Shown here piece by piece: positions 37,465-45,868 of a stretch of DNA of 56,507 nt (position 1 is its first letter; each line of letters starts with the position of its first letter). The notes beneath the pieces were generated by a model that saw nothing but the letters and a program-made list of their open reading frames with translations, was not told where the DNA came from and searched no databases. Source of the DNA: Hahella sp. Lineage in GTDB: Bacteria > Pseudomonadota > Gammaproteobacteria > Pseudomonadales > Oleiphilaceae. A program made the translations under genes and the position numbers. The stretch covers positions 1-56,507 of the forward strand of contig JANQMN010000090.1 of assembly GCA_028280065.1 (NCBI GenBank). The letters run 5' to 3'.

Positions 37465-38429
37465 TAGTTGACCTCCCGGATTCGAGTACGCAGTTCGGAA
37501 AATAGGGTCCGTTGATCCTGTGCGAAGCGGCGAATTCCTTCGGCTAGTTTCTCAGTTGCCATAGGATCTTCACTTTGTGACCAGCGATAGTCAGCCTCAG
37601 ATAGGTTGGTAGATCTTGGTTGCGTGTTGAAAGGTGGTTCCAATCGCCGGGAAACACTGGTTTCGGAAATGTCCAACTCTTCTAGCAATGTCGGGCTGAT
37701 TGTTAGGCGGTCGCAGCCGGCTAAGGCGGTGATTTCTCCCGAGTTGCGGAAACTCGCCGCCATAACTACCGTTTTGTACTGGTGTTGTTTAAACCAAGTG
37801 AAAATGTCTGAGACAAGTTTTACCCCAGGCTCGTCTTCAGGATTGAAGTTGTTTTCCGGCTGGCTCGTCCTGTACCAGTCCAATACCCGGCCTACAAAAG
37901 GTGAGATTAAAAAGACGCCAGCTTCCGCACATGCGCGTGCCTGATCAAAATTAAAAATGAGCGTCAGGTTACAGTTTATGTTTTCCTGTTCCAGAACTTC
38001 TGCCGCTTTGATTCCTTCCCAAGTAGCCGCGACTTTAATTAGTACACGCTCCGCTGGAATGCCTCTGCGCTGATATAGCTCGACTAATTTGCGGGCTTTA
38101 GCAATAGTGGCCTCGGTGTCGTATGAAAGATGTGCATCGACTTCGGTAGAGATTCTTCCAGGAATTGATTCCAAAATCTTGGCGCCTATGGCAACTGTCA
38201 AAAAGTCGGCACTATCTCTTACCTGTTGTTCTTCGTCCTGGCTGTGACTCAGAGCATAGTCGATTGCCTCGTTGATTAGCGGGCCGTATACGTCGTCTTT
38301 AAAAGACTGGAGTATTAGTGATGGATTGGTTGTCGCGTCTTCGGGGTGAAAAACCTGTATGGCGGCCAGATTTCCTGTATCCGCAACTATCGTAGAGTAT
38401 TCCTTTAATTGTTTAAGTGAAGAAGTCAT
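37464..38429 (-). CDS. tal: Transaldolase
   Basis: About 321 residues from ATG 38429; a frame to 38453 is longer but less like the family. It begins [20 protein letters not shown]. The Schiff-base lysine is in [20 protein letters not shown] and the site aspartate is in the [20 protein letters not shown] segment. It has the TalB length and layout. It exchanges a three-carbon unit between sedoheptulose 7-phosphate and glyceraldehyde 3-phosphate. First gene of the tal-tkt-xylA run, divergent from GH43. Confidence 0.96.
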   Translation of the reverse strand: MTSSLKQLKEYSTIVADTGNLAAIQVFHPEDATTNPSLILQSFKDDVYGPLINEAIDYALSHSQDEEQQVRDSADFLTVAIGAKILESIPGRISTEVDAHLSYDTEATIAKARKLVELYQRRGIPAERVLIKVAATWEGIKAAEVLEQENINCNLTLIFNFDQARACAEAGVFLISPFVGRVLDWYRTSQPENNFNPEDEPGVKLVSDIFTWFKQHQYKTVVMAASFRNSGEITALAGCDRLTISPTLLEELDISETSVSRRLEPPFNTQPRSTNLSEADYRWSQSEDPMATEKLAEGIRRFAQDQRTLFSELRTRIREVN

Positions 38430-38666
38430 CTTTCGTCCCCCGTTGAATGTCAAAAGTTAAAAAGCCGGAAAATTGCCTAACCAGGTATTTGGATTTCGAT
38501 TGCTTTTCACTTTTGCACTGGAGCGGTGTTGGAAACAATTACGCTTTTTTTTAGTGCGATTGTGAAATTTAGGGGATGCCGCACAATTCGCTAGATAGGC
38601 AAAAAAAGTAAAGCGAATAGGAAATTTCGCATTTTCGAATTCACACTATTGCAATAGCCTTATAGG

Positions 38667-38810
38667 TGTTGTTTTTCCTGCTATCGGGAGATTGGAGTTC
38701 CACCGTCAATGTAAGAGATCGATCAGATCTCCATTGCGACGATTGTGTCAGGATGCCTCTTGTCTAGCCTTTGAAGGATAGGTTTGCCGTGCTTTGTCAC
38801 GGCTTTTTTT
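38667..38810 (+). ncRNA. Candidate small RNA or attenuator leader upstream of GH43
   Basis: A possible promoter (TTCACA at 38640, TATAGG at 38661; spacing 15) is followed by a hairpin GAGATC/GATCTC (38715-38731), then a strong terminator hairpin with seven T. GGAGAT at 38687-38692 could instead pair with ATCTCC at 38727-38732, giving a competing fold. The terminator lies 163 bases upstream of the GH43 start, and no gene ends here on the plus strand. The 5' end is a guess. Confidence 0.4.
38786..38810 (+). terminator. Rho-independent terminator upstream of GH43 gene
   Basis: GCCGTG (38786-38791), loop CTTTGT and CACGGC (38798-38803) are followed by seven T (38804-38810). This is the clearest intrinsic terminator in the window, yet it sits in a divergent intergenic region with no plus-strand gene ending before it. 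Confidence 0.8.
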
Positions 38811-38972
38811 GGCTATCATCGTGCGACTGGACAGAGCCTGGAAAAACTCAGGGATTAAAAGAAATCGCAAAAATGGGCGGCATTTTCATAATTGAGAGAA
38901 CACCAACCAATAGGCAAACTTAAGATGACTCCTCATACAAGTTTATCTAAGAGGTCTTAAGGACAAAATATC

Positions 38973-40622
38973 ATGAGTGAAAACCAGATTTTAAATCCGG
39001 TCTTACGGGGGTTTAATCCGGATCCATGCTTGCTATGTGTGGGTAAAGACTATTACATTGCGACTTCCACCTTTGAATGGTATCCCGGAATTCGTATCTA
39101 CCACTCGCGCAACCTGGCGGATTGGGAACTTGTCGCGACTCCGTTAAACCGGTTAAGTCAGCTGGATATGCGTGGGGAGCCCGATTCCTGCGGCGTTTGG
39201 GCACCCTGTCTCACCTATAACAACGGTTTGTTTTATCTGGTCTATACCGATGTGAAGCGATTCGGCGGGGATTTTAAAGACACGCATAACTACGTGGTAA
39301 CTGCTCAGCATATACAGGGTCCATGGTCAGAACCGGTCTATCTGAATAGTTCAGGTTTCGATCCTTCTCTATTTCATAACGATGATGGCCGCAAATGGCT
39401 GGTAAATATGATTTGGGATCACCGGCAGCCCAAGAATCGCCATAATCAATCCCCACATTCTTATTTCTATGGCATAGCCCTGCAAGAATATTGTGAAGAA
39501 AAAGGCCGATTGGTAGGCACTCCTCAGTTGATTTTTAAAGGATCCGGCAGAGGGTTCACGGAGGGGCCGCATCTCTATAAGTTCAATGGTTATTACTATT
39601 TATTGACCGCTGAAGGCGGAACGGGTAAAGACCATGCAGCTACTTTTGCACGCTCGGAAGAACTCCGAGGTCCTTACGAAATAGATCCTCAAGGTTCACT
39701 GTTAACCTCAGCCGATCAGCCGCTGACCCCGTTAAAAAGGGCAGGTCATGCAAGCCTGACTGTTACCCCTGAGGGTAAGAGTTATCTGGCCCACCTGTGC
39801 AGCCGGCCATTGCCCCATCGTGGCATGAGTGTCATGGGACGTGAAACCGCTATCCAGGAAATCGAATGGGTAAATGGTTGGCCCCGGTTGGCAAAAGGAG
39901 ATACAGCACCTGCGTTGATCCTAAATGGTTCAGAGAACTTCAAGCGTCAACCAAGGGAACAAAATCAATTTGATGATTTTGATGGTCCGGAGTTGGACCC
40001 TGCTTTCCAAACTTTGCGGTTGCCTGTTTCTGAGTTGCCTATTTCTTTGACAGAGCGACCAGGCTATCTGCGCCTTAAAGGGGCGGAATCCATTGGCAGC
40101 CTCTATCGCCAATCCTTGGTGGCAAGACGCCAGCAGGCTTTTGTCTTTGATGCGGAAACCAAGCTGGAGTTTGCACCAAATTCGTTTCAACAAATGGCCG
40201 GATTGGTTAGCTACTATAACAGCCGTAAGTACTACTATCTCCATGTCACTTGGAATGAACAGACTAAAAAACGAATACTCGATTTGTCCGCTTGTATGGT
40301 CAGCGATTTTTGTGCCTGGCCGTTGACAGATCCGATTGAACTCCCGGATACCGGACCGGTTTGGTTAAAAGTCCATGTGAACTTTGATTTAATCGAGTTT
40401 TTCTATGCCACATCGGAAGGACTATGGCACAAACTTCCTGTGACTCTCGATTACAGCCTGATGAGTGACGAAGCGGGTGATGGTGGCAGCCACGCCAACT
40501 TTACCGGTGCATTTGTCGGCATCTGTTGTCAGGATCTAACCGGCATGTCAGCCGCCGCTGATTATGATTATTTTGCTTATCGCGAAATTGATAGCGATGG
40601 GCCCTTCTCTATAGAGAACTGA
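38973..40622 (+). CDS. GH43 beta-xylosidase, cytoplasmic
   Basis: 549 residues without a signal peptide. The five-bladed propeller domain (about 1-320) shows the GH43 triad: D17 in RGFNPDPCLL (general base), D130 in SSGFDPSLFHND (pKa modulator) and E197 in FTEGPHLY (general acid). The C-terminal beta-sandwich (about 330-545) is the usual extra domain of subfamily-11-type beta-xylosidases (ending YFAYRE). It would release xylose from imported xylo-oligosaccharides inside the cell. It is followed after 15 bases by the sugar ABC ATPase. Whether it prefers beta-1,4 or beta-1,3 links cannot be read. Confidence 0.93.
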   Translation: MSENQILNPVLRGFNPDPCLLCVGKDYYIATSTFEWYPGIRIYHSRNLADWELVATPLNRLSQLDMRGEPDSCGVWAPCLTYNNGLFYLVYTDVKRFGGDFKDTHNYVVTAQHIQGPWSEPVYLNSSGFDPSLFHNDDGRKWLVNMIWDHRQPKNRHNQSPHSYFYGIALQEYCEEKGRLVGTPQLIFKGSGRGFTEGPHLYKFNGYYYLLTAEGGTGKDHAATFARSEELRGPYEIDPQGSLLTSADQPLTPLKRAGHASLTVTPEGKSYLAHLCSRPLPHRGMSVMGRETAIQEIEWVNGWPRLAKGDTAPALILNGSENFKRQPREQNQFDDFDGPELDPAFQTLRLPVSELPISLTERPGYLRLKGAESIGSLYRQSLVARRQQAFVFDAETKLEFAPNSFQQMAGLVSYYNSRKYYYLHVTWNEQTKKRILDLSACMVSDFCAWPLTDPIELPDTGPVWLKVHVNFDLIEFFYATSEGLWHKLPVTLDYSLMSDEAGDGGSHANFTGAFVGICCQDLTGMSAAADYDYFAYREIDSDGPFSIEN

Positions 40623-40637
40623 ACAAAAGGTAAACTC

Positions 40638-41735
40638 ATGGCCGAAGTAAAATTTAGTAACGTTCAAAAGTATTTTGGTGATCTGCACATAGTGAAGGAT
40701 TTTAACCTCGATATCGAAGAGGGAGAATTTATTGTTCTGCTTGGCGGATCAGGGTGTGGTAAATCAACCACTCTTCGAATGTTGGCAGGCCTGGAAAAAA
40801 TAACCGATGGCGATGTCTACATCGGCGATCGCTGGGTGAATGATCTGGAACCCAAGGAGCGGAACATCGCCATGGTATTCCAGAGCTACGCACTATATCC
40901 GCACATGAATGTCTATCAGAATATCGCCTTCGGGTTAAAACTCAGCGGTATGTCCAAAGACGATATTCATAAAAAGGTGAGCTGGGCGGCGGAAATGCTA
41001 CAGATAGAAGCCTTATTAGATCGTAAACCAAAGGCGCTTTCCGGCGGGCAACGTCAGCGGGTTGCCATTGGCCGCGCCATGGTGCGGACGCCCGACGTAT
41101 TCTTATTTGATGAGCCTTTATCCAACCTGGATGCGAAACTGCGTAATCAGATGAGGACCGAAATTAAGCAACTGCATCGTAAACTTGGCAAGACCACTAT
41201 TTATGTAACGCACGATCAGGTCGAGGCGATGACCCTGGCAGACCGTATCGTTATCATGAATGGCGGCGCCGTCGAACAGGTAGGTACGCCACAGGAAATC
41301 TACGATAAGCCAAGCAATACCTTTGTTGCAGGTTTTATAGGTTCGCCAGCTATGAATATGATTAAGTGTGGATTGCAGTCTGGACATAGTGACTGGCGGT
41401 TACAAATCGGCCAACAGGAAGTGGCCCTGCCAAAATCCAAGTTACTCCTGCCCGAATCTTCGCCTTCCGAAATCGTCTTGGGTATTCGTCCTGGGAACAT
41501 GCATCTGCGCCCCGAAGCCTTGCATCATGATAATTTCCTTTCCGTGAAGGCGAACATTGCGACCAGCGAATTACTCGGTCCTACCGTTCAGCTAAGTGGC
41601 CAACTTGGGGGTCAGAAGCTTATCGCTGAAGTACCGGCCAAGGAGGATCCCGGCGAGAATGTCGATGTGGATGTTTTTGTCGACTGCCGGGCTTTACACT
41701 TTTTTGATCAAAACAATGGTTTGACTCTGCAATAG
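40638..41735 (+). CDS. Sugar ABC transporter ATPase, UgpC/MalK/MsmX-type
   Basis: 365 residues. Walker [10 protein letters not shown] (residues about 36-44), Q-loop in [20 protein letters not shown], signature [15 protein letters not shown] (about 135), Walker [16 protein letters not shown] and switch histidine in YVTHDQVEA. The C-terminal regulatory TOBE/MalK-type domain (about 235-365) includes [13 protein letters not shown]. It is the only carbohydrate-importer ATPase in the window, so it is the likely energy source for the permease pair at 4335-6175, though one ATPase may serve several importers. AAAAGG precedes the start, 15 bases after GH43. Confidence 0.94.
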   Translation: MAEVKFSNVQKYFGDLHIVKDFNLDIEEGEFIVLLGGSGCGKSTTLRMLAGLEKITDGDVYIGDRWVNDLEPKERNIAMVFQSYALYPHMNVYQNIAFGLKLSGMSKDDIHKKVSWAAEMLQIEALLDRKPKALSGGQRQRVAIGRAMVRTPDVFLFDEPLSNLDAKLRNQMRTEIKQLHRKLGKTTIYVTHDQVEAMTLADRIVIMNGGAVEQVGTPQEIYDKPSNTFVAGFIGSPAMNMIKCGLQSGHSDWRLQIGQQEVALPKSKLLLPESSPSEIVLGIRPGNMHLRPEALHHDNFLSVKANIATSELLGPTVQLSGQLGGQKLIAEVPAKEDPGENVDVDVFVDCRALHFFDQNNGLTLQ

Positions 41736-41922
41736 TGCCTATGAAATGAATTCGGTTGCAGGCTTAATACATCCGACTTAACTTCATCAGATCGCATTTC
41801 TATAGCGGCAAGGGGCGTACCCGTATATGCCTGTACGGCACTCCTGGAGTCCCTTCTTATCCATTGAAAAAGTATAAGCGTCTATACTAGGATCGTCGGT
41901 AACATTTGATCGGAGTTTCCCA

Positions 41923-42540
41923 GTGGACAACTCGTCGGTAATACTAGATAAAGCGATCGAACTGGCTTTACAGAGCTCGTGGGAGTCATTCAGCCTGATT
42001 GACTTGGCTGACTCTCTGAACCTGAGCCTCGCGGAGGTCAAACGATACTATCGTTCGAAAGATGATATGGCCGAGGCAATCTTCGATCGCGCAGATAAAC
42101 TGGCACTCGAAAAAACATCGGATCAAGACTTCAGGCATTTAACCAGTGAAGAAAAGCTGGTTGAGAGCATGATGGCTTGGTTTGAATATCTCTCCCCGAT
42201 AAAACCCATTATTAAAGAAATTCTGGCCTATAAGCTCACCCCCGGACACTTCCATTTACAGGGGCATGGTATAACCAGAATTAGTCGTACTGTGCAGTGG
42301 TTCCTTGCCGTTGCGGACAGAAATTATATCGGACTAAAGCGTTCTTCCGACGAAATTGCGGTAACCTCGATTTATCTCACCAGTTTCAGTTTCTTTCTGA
42401 TTGATAAAAGTGACCGCAACACCAAGACTCGAGCATTACTGAGTAGATTGATTAAAAGCATCCACCTTGGACAAAAGCTTACTAATGGATTATCGCGATT
42501 GAATCCATTCTCGAAAAAATCCATGACGCATTCGGATTAG
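41923..42540 (+). CDS. TetR-family transcriptional regulator
   Basis: 205 residues, GTG start. The N-terminal HTH (SLIDLADSLNLSLAEVKRYY, then RSKDDMAEAIFDRAD) matches TetR. The C-terminal part is helical and probably a ligand/dimer domain (AYKLTPGHFHLQGHGITRIS). The target is unknown. It is convergent with the DASS symporter and not next to the RND pump, so a role in efflux control is not supported by position. The 41736-41922 stretch before it holds its promoter; nothing else was recognised there. Confidence 0.82.
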   Translation: MDNSSVILDKAIELALQSSWESFSLIDLADSLNLSLAEVKRYYRSKDDMAEAIFDRADKLALEKTSDQDFRHLTSEEKLVESMMAWFEYLSPIKPIIKEILAYKLTPGHFHLQGHGITRISRTVQWFLAVADRNYIGLKRSSDEIAVTSIYLTSFSFFLIDKSDRNTKTRALLSRLIKSIHLGQKLTNGLSRLNPFSKKSMTHSD

Positions 42541-42564
42541 AATATTCGAACCGATCAAAAATAA

Positions 42565-42597
42565 GGGCTATAGGCAAAGGTTCTACGTCTATAGCCC
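42565..42597. terminator. Hairpin between convergent TetR and symporter genes
   Basis: GGGCTATAG (42565-42573) and CTATAGCCC (42589-42597) form a perfect 9-bp stem around a 15-base loop, between two convergent genes. A shared terminator is likely from position, although no T-run follows. Confidence 0.5.
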
Positions 42598-42659
42598 CAC
42601 AATTATGCTATTGCACCGGATCACTCTTTGCACTGCTTAGTGCTTGCCAACATCAAAAT

Positions 42660-44165
42660 TTAGTAACTCAAATTAAAAATCATGGGCGCCAGTAGCATCA
42701 TAGCCGTGTAAATCAAGCCGATTGTTATCAGGTTCAACCAAATACCGGCTTTCATCATGTCCTTAATCCGCAACCCTTCGTAGGAGAAAACGATGGCGTT
42801 GGGCGGTGTTGCCACAGGCATCATAAAGGCCATTGATGCGGCTAGCGCTACAGGAATCGCTAACGCCATCGGACTGAAACCGAGCCCGACTGAAACCGCG
42901 CCGAGAATGGGCAGGAATGTAGCCGTGGTCGCTGTATTGGAAGTGATTTCGGTGAGGAATATGATGGCAACGGTGGTGGCCAGGATGATCATGGTGATCT
43001 CCAGGTAATCTAACGCGCCCACAAACTCACCGATTGAGCTTGCCAGCCCCGTGCTCTTGAAAGCCCCAGCCAGCGCTAGACCGCCACCGAACAGCAATAA
43101 AATTCCCCATGGTACATTCCGTGCCGCACTCCAATCGACGGTGAACTCGTTTCGTTGCAGCGAGGAGGGAATGACAAACAACAGGCTTGCCGCCATTATT
43201 GCTATAGAGGTATCGGTGATACTTAAACCAGTGTAGGCAACAATCCATTTTCGGGTAATCCACATGATTGCCGTTACGGCAAAAACCACAGCCACCACTT
43301 TTTCACCACGGGACATAACGCCCATTTTCTGTAGTTCGTTCTTCACCAAATCAGACGCATTGCCCATATCCAGATTGCTCACAGGAAACAGCAATTTACA
43401 GAGTAAAACCCATACCAAAGGAAGCATAATCAACATGATCGGCACACCCATCATCATCCAGGTGGCGAAATCAATTTCGACGCCATAACTATCCGAGAGA
43501 AAACTTGCCAGGAGCGTATTGGGTGGAGTGCCGATTAAGGTAGCCACACCACCGATGGAGGCGCTGTAAGCAATGCCTAGCATCAATGCAATACCGAATT
43601 TGCGAACCTTGGTTTCATCTTTCGCTTGAGATGAAACGAAATCAATGACAGAGATTCCCACGGTAAACATCATTAGCGCGGTGGCTGTATTCGAAATCCA
43701 CATGGATAAAAAGGCGGTCGACACCATAAAACCACCGACAATCCGCGTACTGCTGGTGCCGGCAAGCTGCACGATACTGAGGGCGATACGCTTGTGCAAA
43801 CCCCAGCGCTGCATGGCAGCTGCGATCAGGAAACCACCCAGAAACAGAAATACCAAAGGATGTCCGTAACTCGCCGTCACGGCCTTCTGGGCGCTAATCC
43901 CTAGGAGCGGCATCATCGGAATGGGCAACAATGCGGTCACCGCTACGGGGGCGGCTTCAGTCATCCACCAGATCACCATCCAGCCGGTCAGCGCGACCAG
44001 TTGCCAGGCCTCTTGCGAAAAACCTTCTGGGGCGGGAAAGCTCAGTATTAATAGGGTTAGTAGCGGTCCGGCTATGATGTTAACCAAACGCATCGAAGTA
44101 ATGGGTTTTGCGGCATCGGGTGTTTTTAAACCCGGAGCAATGGTTGAGTGGGCTTGTGCTGTCAT
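42660..44165 (-). CDS. DASS/SLC13-family sodium:anion symporter
   Basis: 501 residues with about 11-12 membrane segments. Both SNT motifs of the family's inverted repeats are present: WISNTATALMMFTVG and EITSNTATTATFLPIL. The conserved GIAYSASIGGVATLIGTPPN and PVATPPNAIVFSYEGLRIKD are also there. Members take up C4-dicarboxylates, citrate or sulfate with sodium. C4-dicarboxylates are favoured here because dctD and dctB sit immediately upstream and a sigma-54 promoter faces this gene. AAAGGG precedes the start. Confidence 0.93.
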   Translation of the reverse strand: MTAQAHSTIAPGLKTPDAAKPITSMRLVNIIAGPLLTLLILSFPAPEGFSQEAWQLVALTGWMVIWWMTEAAPVAVTALLPIPMMPLLGISAQKAVTASYGHPLVFLFLGGFLIAAAMQRWGLHKRIALSIVQLAGTSSTRIVGGFMVSTAFLSMWISNTATALMMFTVGISVIDFVSSQAKDETKVRKFGIALMLGIAYSASIGGVATLIGTPPNTLLASFLSDSYGVEIDFATWMMMGVPIMLIMLPLVWVLLCKLLFPVSNLDMGNASDLVKNELQKMGVMSRGEKVVAVVFAVTAIMWITRKWIVAYTGLSITDTSIAIMAASLLFVIPSSLQRNEFTVDWSAARNVPWGILLLFGGGLALAGAFKSTGLASSIGEFVGALDYLEITMIILATTVAIIFLTEITSNTATTATFLPILGAVSVGLGFSPMALAIPVALAASMAFMMPVATPPNAIVFSYEGLRIKDMMKAGIWLNLITIGLIYTAMMLLAPMIFNLSY

Positions 44166-44244
44166 GTCAATCGTACCCTTTCATTCAGTCTTATTTTGGG
44201 GAGAATGTAAACGGGTGTTTTTCGACACACCCGCTAACAGGGTT

Positions 44245-44262
44245 GAGCAAGACTTACGCCAG
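44245..44262 (-). promoter_or_regulatory. Sigma-54 promoter for the DASS symporter
   Basis: Read on the minus strand the sequence is CTGGCGTAAGTCTTGCTC. TGGC and TTGC are separated by seven bases, which is the exact -24/-12 spacing of RpoN promoters. It lies about 80 bases upstream of the symporter start, downstream of the gene for a sigma-54 activator. Inverted repeats further upstream (for example CCAA...TTGG at 44364-44379) may be activator sites. Confidence 0.8.
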
Positions 44263-44391
44263 AAGTGGGTAGGAGTTTGTAACCAACTGAATATTATGAA
44301 GAAAAAACAGAATGATAGTGGATTTGCAGGTTTTGCGAGAGATGCTAACGGGTGGGTTCACACCCAATTCCCAAGTTGGATGGGTGGAATT

Positions 44392-45756
44392 CTACCCATC
44401 GGAATCACTGCTTCTGAACTGGTTTTTATCCAGATGGTATTTGCGCATTTTCTCGTACAGCGTTTTCCGTGCGATGCCCAGATTATCCTGAACCTCCTTA
44501 AGCCTGCCGCCACAACGTCTGAGTTCACCACGAATCAGGGTTTTCTCAAACTCGCTTACCTGCTCGGCCAAAGTTAATGGAGCCCTGGGATGATCAGGGC
44601 TGGAATCATCAAAAGCCCGATCTTCACCCAACAACACAAAGCAGTTGGCCAGATTGCGTAGCTCACGCACGCCACCGGGCCAATCATGTTGCAGTAACCA
44701 CTGACGCCTTTTGGCTGACAACGATTTCACCTGGGTTTTGTAGTTATTGGCAGCGACTTGGGTAAAGTGCTCAAACAATAACGGAACGTCTTCTTTGCGC
44801 TCTCTTAAAGGTGGAATTTTGACCTGCAACACATTGAGCCGATAATACAGATCCGCACGAAATTCTCCGGCATCACTCAGCGCTTTCAAATCGGTTTTGG
44901 TGGCGGCGATTATCCGCACATTTATGGGAATCAGTTTGTTGGAGCCCAATGGTTGAATGCATCGCTCTTCCAATACACGTAACAACTTAATCTGCAGTGA
45001 CATCGGCATGCTTTCAATTTCGTCAAGCAGCACCGTGCCTCCGTCGGCGTATTGAAATTGACCGATTCGCTTACTTTTCGCGTCGGTGAAAGCACCGGCT
45101 TCATAACCAAAAAGCTCACTCTCGATGGTTGATTCCGGTATTGCTCCACAGTTTATAGCGACAAAAGGTTTGTCTTGACGCTCGCTTTGGAAATGCAGAT
45201 ACCGCGACAGCAGTTCTTTGCCGCAACCGGTTTCTCCATGGATAAGCACATCGGCAGGTAGATCTTTTATGTCGTACAACAGCGCCCGCAAGTCTTTCAT
45301 CGCCGGCGTGTTGCCTACGATGCGTACCCCCGCAGGCTGGGCGTCCAACTCGCGCTTTAATGCACGATTTTCAAGAGTCAGGCGGCGCTTTTCCAGAGCG
45401 CGAGATAGGGTGCCGAGCATCAGGTCGGAGGAAAAGGGCTTTTCCAAAAAGTCATAAGCGCCCCGCTGCATGGCGTCAACCGCTATCGATATGTTGCCAT
45501 GACCGGTTAATACAATTATCGGAATATCCGCATCTAGCTTATGCAACTGCGCTAATAGTTCCAAACCATCCATAACAGGCATGTTGATATCCGTGACGAC
45601 CACGCCTTTGAAATCCGGTTCCAACCGATCAAGCGCATGCTGGCCATTGCTGGCGGTGATCACATTAAAGCCCTCAATGGATAAGGTTTGTGACAGCGCA
45701 CGAAGAACCTGAGGTTCGTCATCTACCAGCAATACCTCATTAGCGGCTTGATTCAT
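44392..45756 (-). CDS. dctD: Sigma-54-dependent response regulator, DctD-type
   Basis: 454 residues. Receiver domain 1-120 with phospho-acceptor D56 (VVVTDINMPVMDG). AAA+ domain about 145-385 with Walker A GETGCGKE. Walker B is TVLLDEIESMP. The C-terminal Fis-type HTH is NLGIARKTLYEKMRKYHLDK. The loop that touches sigma-54 reads GAFTDA instead of the usual GAFTGA, with aspartate at 225. It is transcribed after dctB and points to the symporter. A hairpin overlaps its stop (44379-44400). Confidence 0.92.
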   Translation of the reverse strand: MNQAANEVLLVDDEPQVLRALSQTLSIEGFNVITASNGQHALDRLEPDFKGVVVTDINMPVMDGLELLAQLHKLDADIPIIVLTGHGNISIAVDAMQRGAYDFLEKPFSSDLMLGTLSRALEKRRLTLENRALKRELDAQPAGVRIVGNTPAMKDLRALLYDIKDLPADVLIHGETGCGKELLSRYLHFQSERQDKPFVAINCGAIPESTIESELFGYEAGAFTDAKSKRIGQFQYADGGTVLLDEIESMPMSLQIKLLRVLEERCIQPLGSNKLIPINVRIIAATKTDLKALSDAGEFRADLYYRLNVLQVKIPPLRERKEDVPLLFEHFTQVAANNYKTQVKSLSAKRRQWLLQHDWPGGVRELRNLANCFVLLGEDRAFDDSSPDHPRAPLTLAEQVSEFEKTLIRGELRRCGGRLKEVQDNLGIARKTLYEKMRKYHLDKNQFRSSDSDG

Positions 45757-45774
45757 TAAATTTTTACCTTTTTC

Positions 45775-45868
45775 ATTGAAGACTCATTACCCTATCTGGT
45801 TGAAGACTCTTAACCTTTTCTGGTTAAAGTCTCTTTGCTTTTTAGTTGAAGATTCTTTCTACACCGAA
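45775..45868. repeat. Four degenerate ~24-bp tandem repeats between dctB and dctD
   Basis: Units start at 45775, 45799, 45823 and 45845 and share the core GTTGAAGACTC. Units 1 and 2 match at 19 of 24 positions; units 3 and 4 are more diverged and the third is 22 bp long. Most of the 102-bp spacer is made of them, and the fourth covers the dctB stop codon. Origin by slippage is likely. A role is not evident. Confidence 0.7.

Larger units (their letters stand above)
38430..38972. promoter_or_regulatory. Divergent tal / GH43 regulatory region
   Basis: A 543-bp region between divergent tal and the GH43 gene. It contains a strong plus-strand terminator at 38786-38810, preceded by small hairpins (see the RNA candidate at 38667-38810). 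The word GCGAAATTT (as its complement, 38622-38630) recalls the GCGAAAT core of the 19-bp repeats at 3851-3907, but one short match is weak evidence for a shared regulator. Confidence 0.5.

Noticed and set aside
30458-38606. Identical 16-mer CTAGATAGGCAAAAAA at 30458 and 38591, with TTGCCTA words nearby
   Set aside because: One exact 16-mer match between AT-rich intergenic stretches is about what chance gives in a window this long, and the heptamer is not enriched enough. Kept only as a note because both sites are in the xylose region.
41923-42540. TetR-like gene as local repressor of the RND pump
   Set aside because: It is 6 kb away, separated by the dicarboxylate module and convergent with the symporter. 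Nothing links it to the pump promoter.
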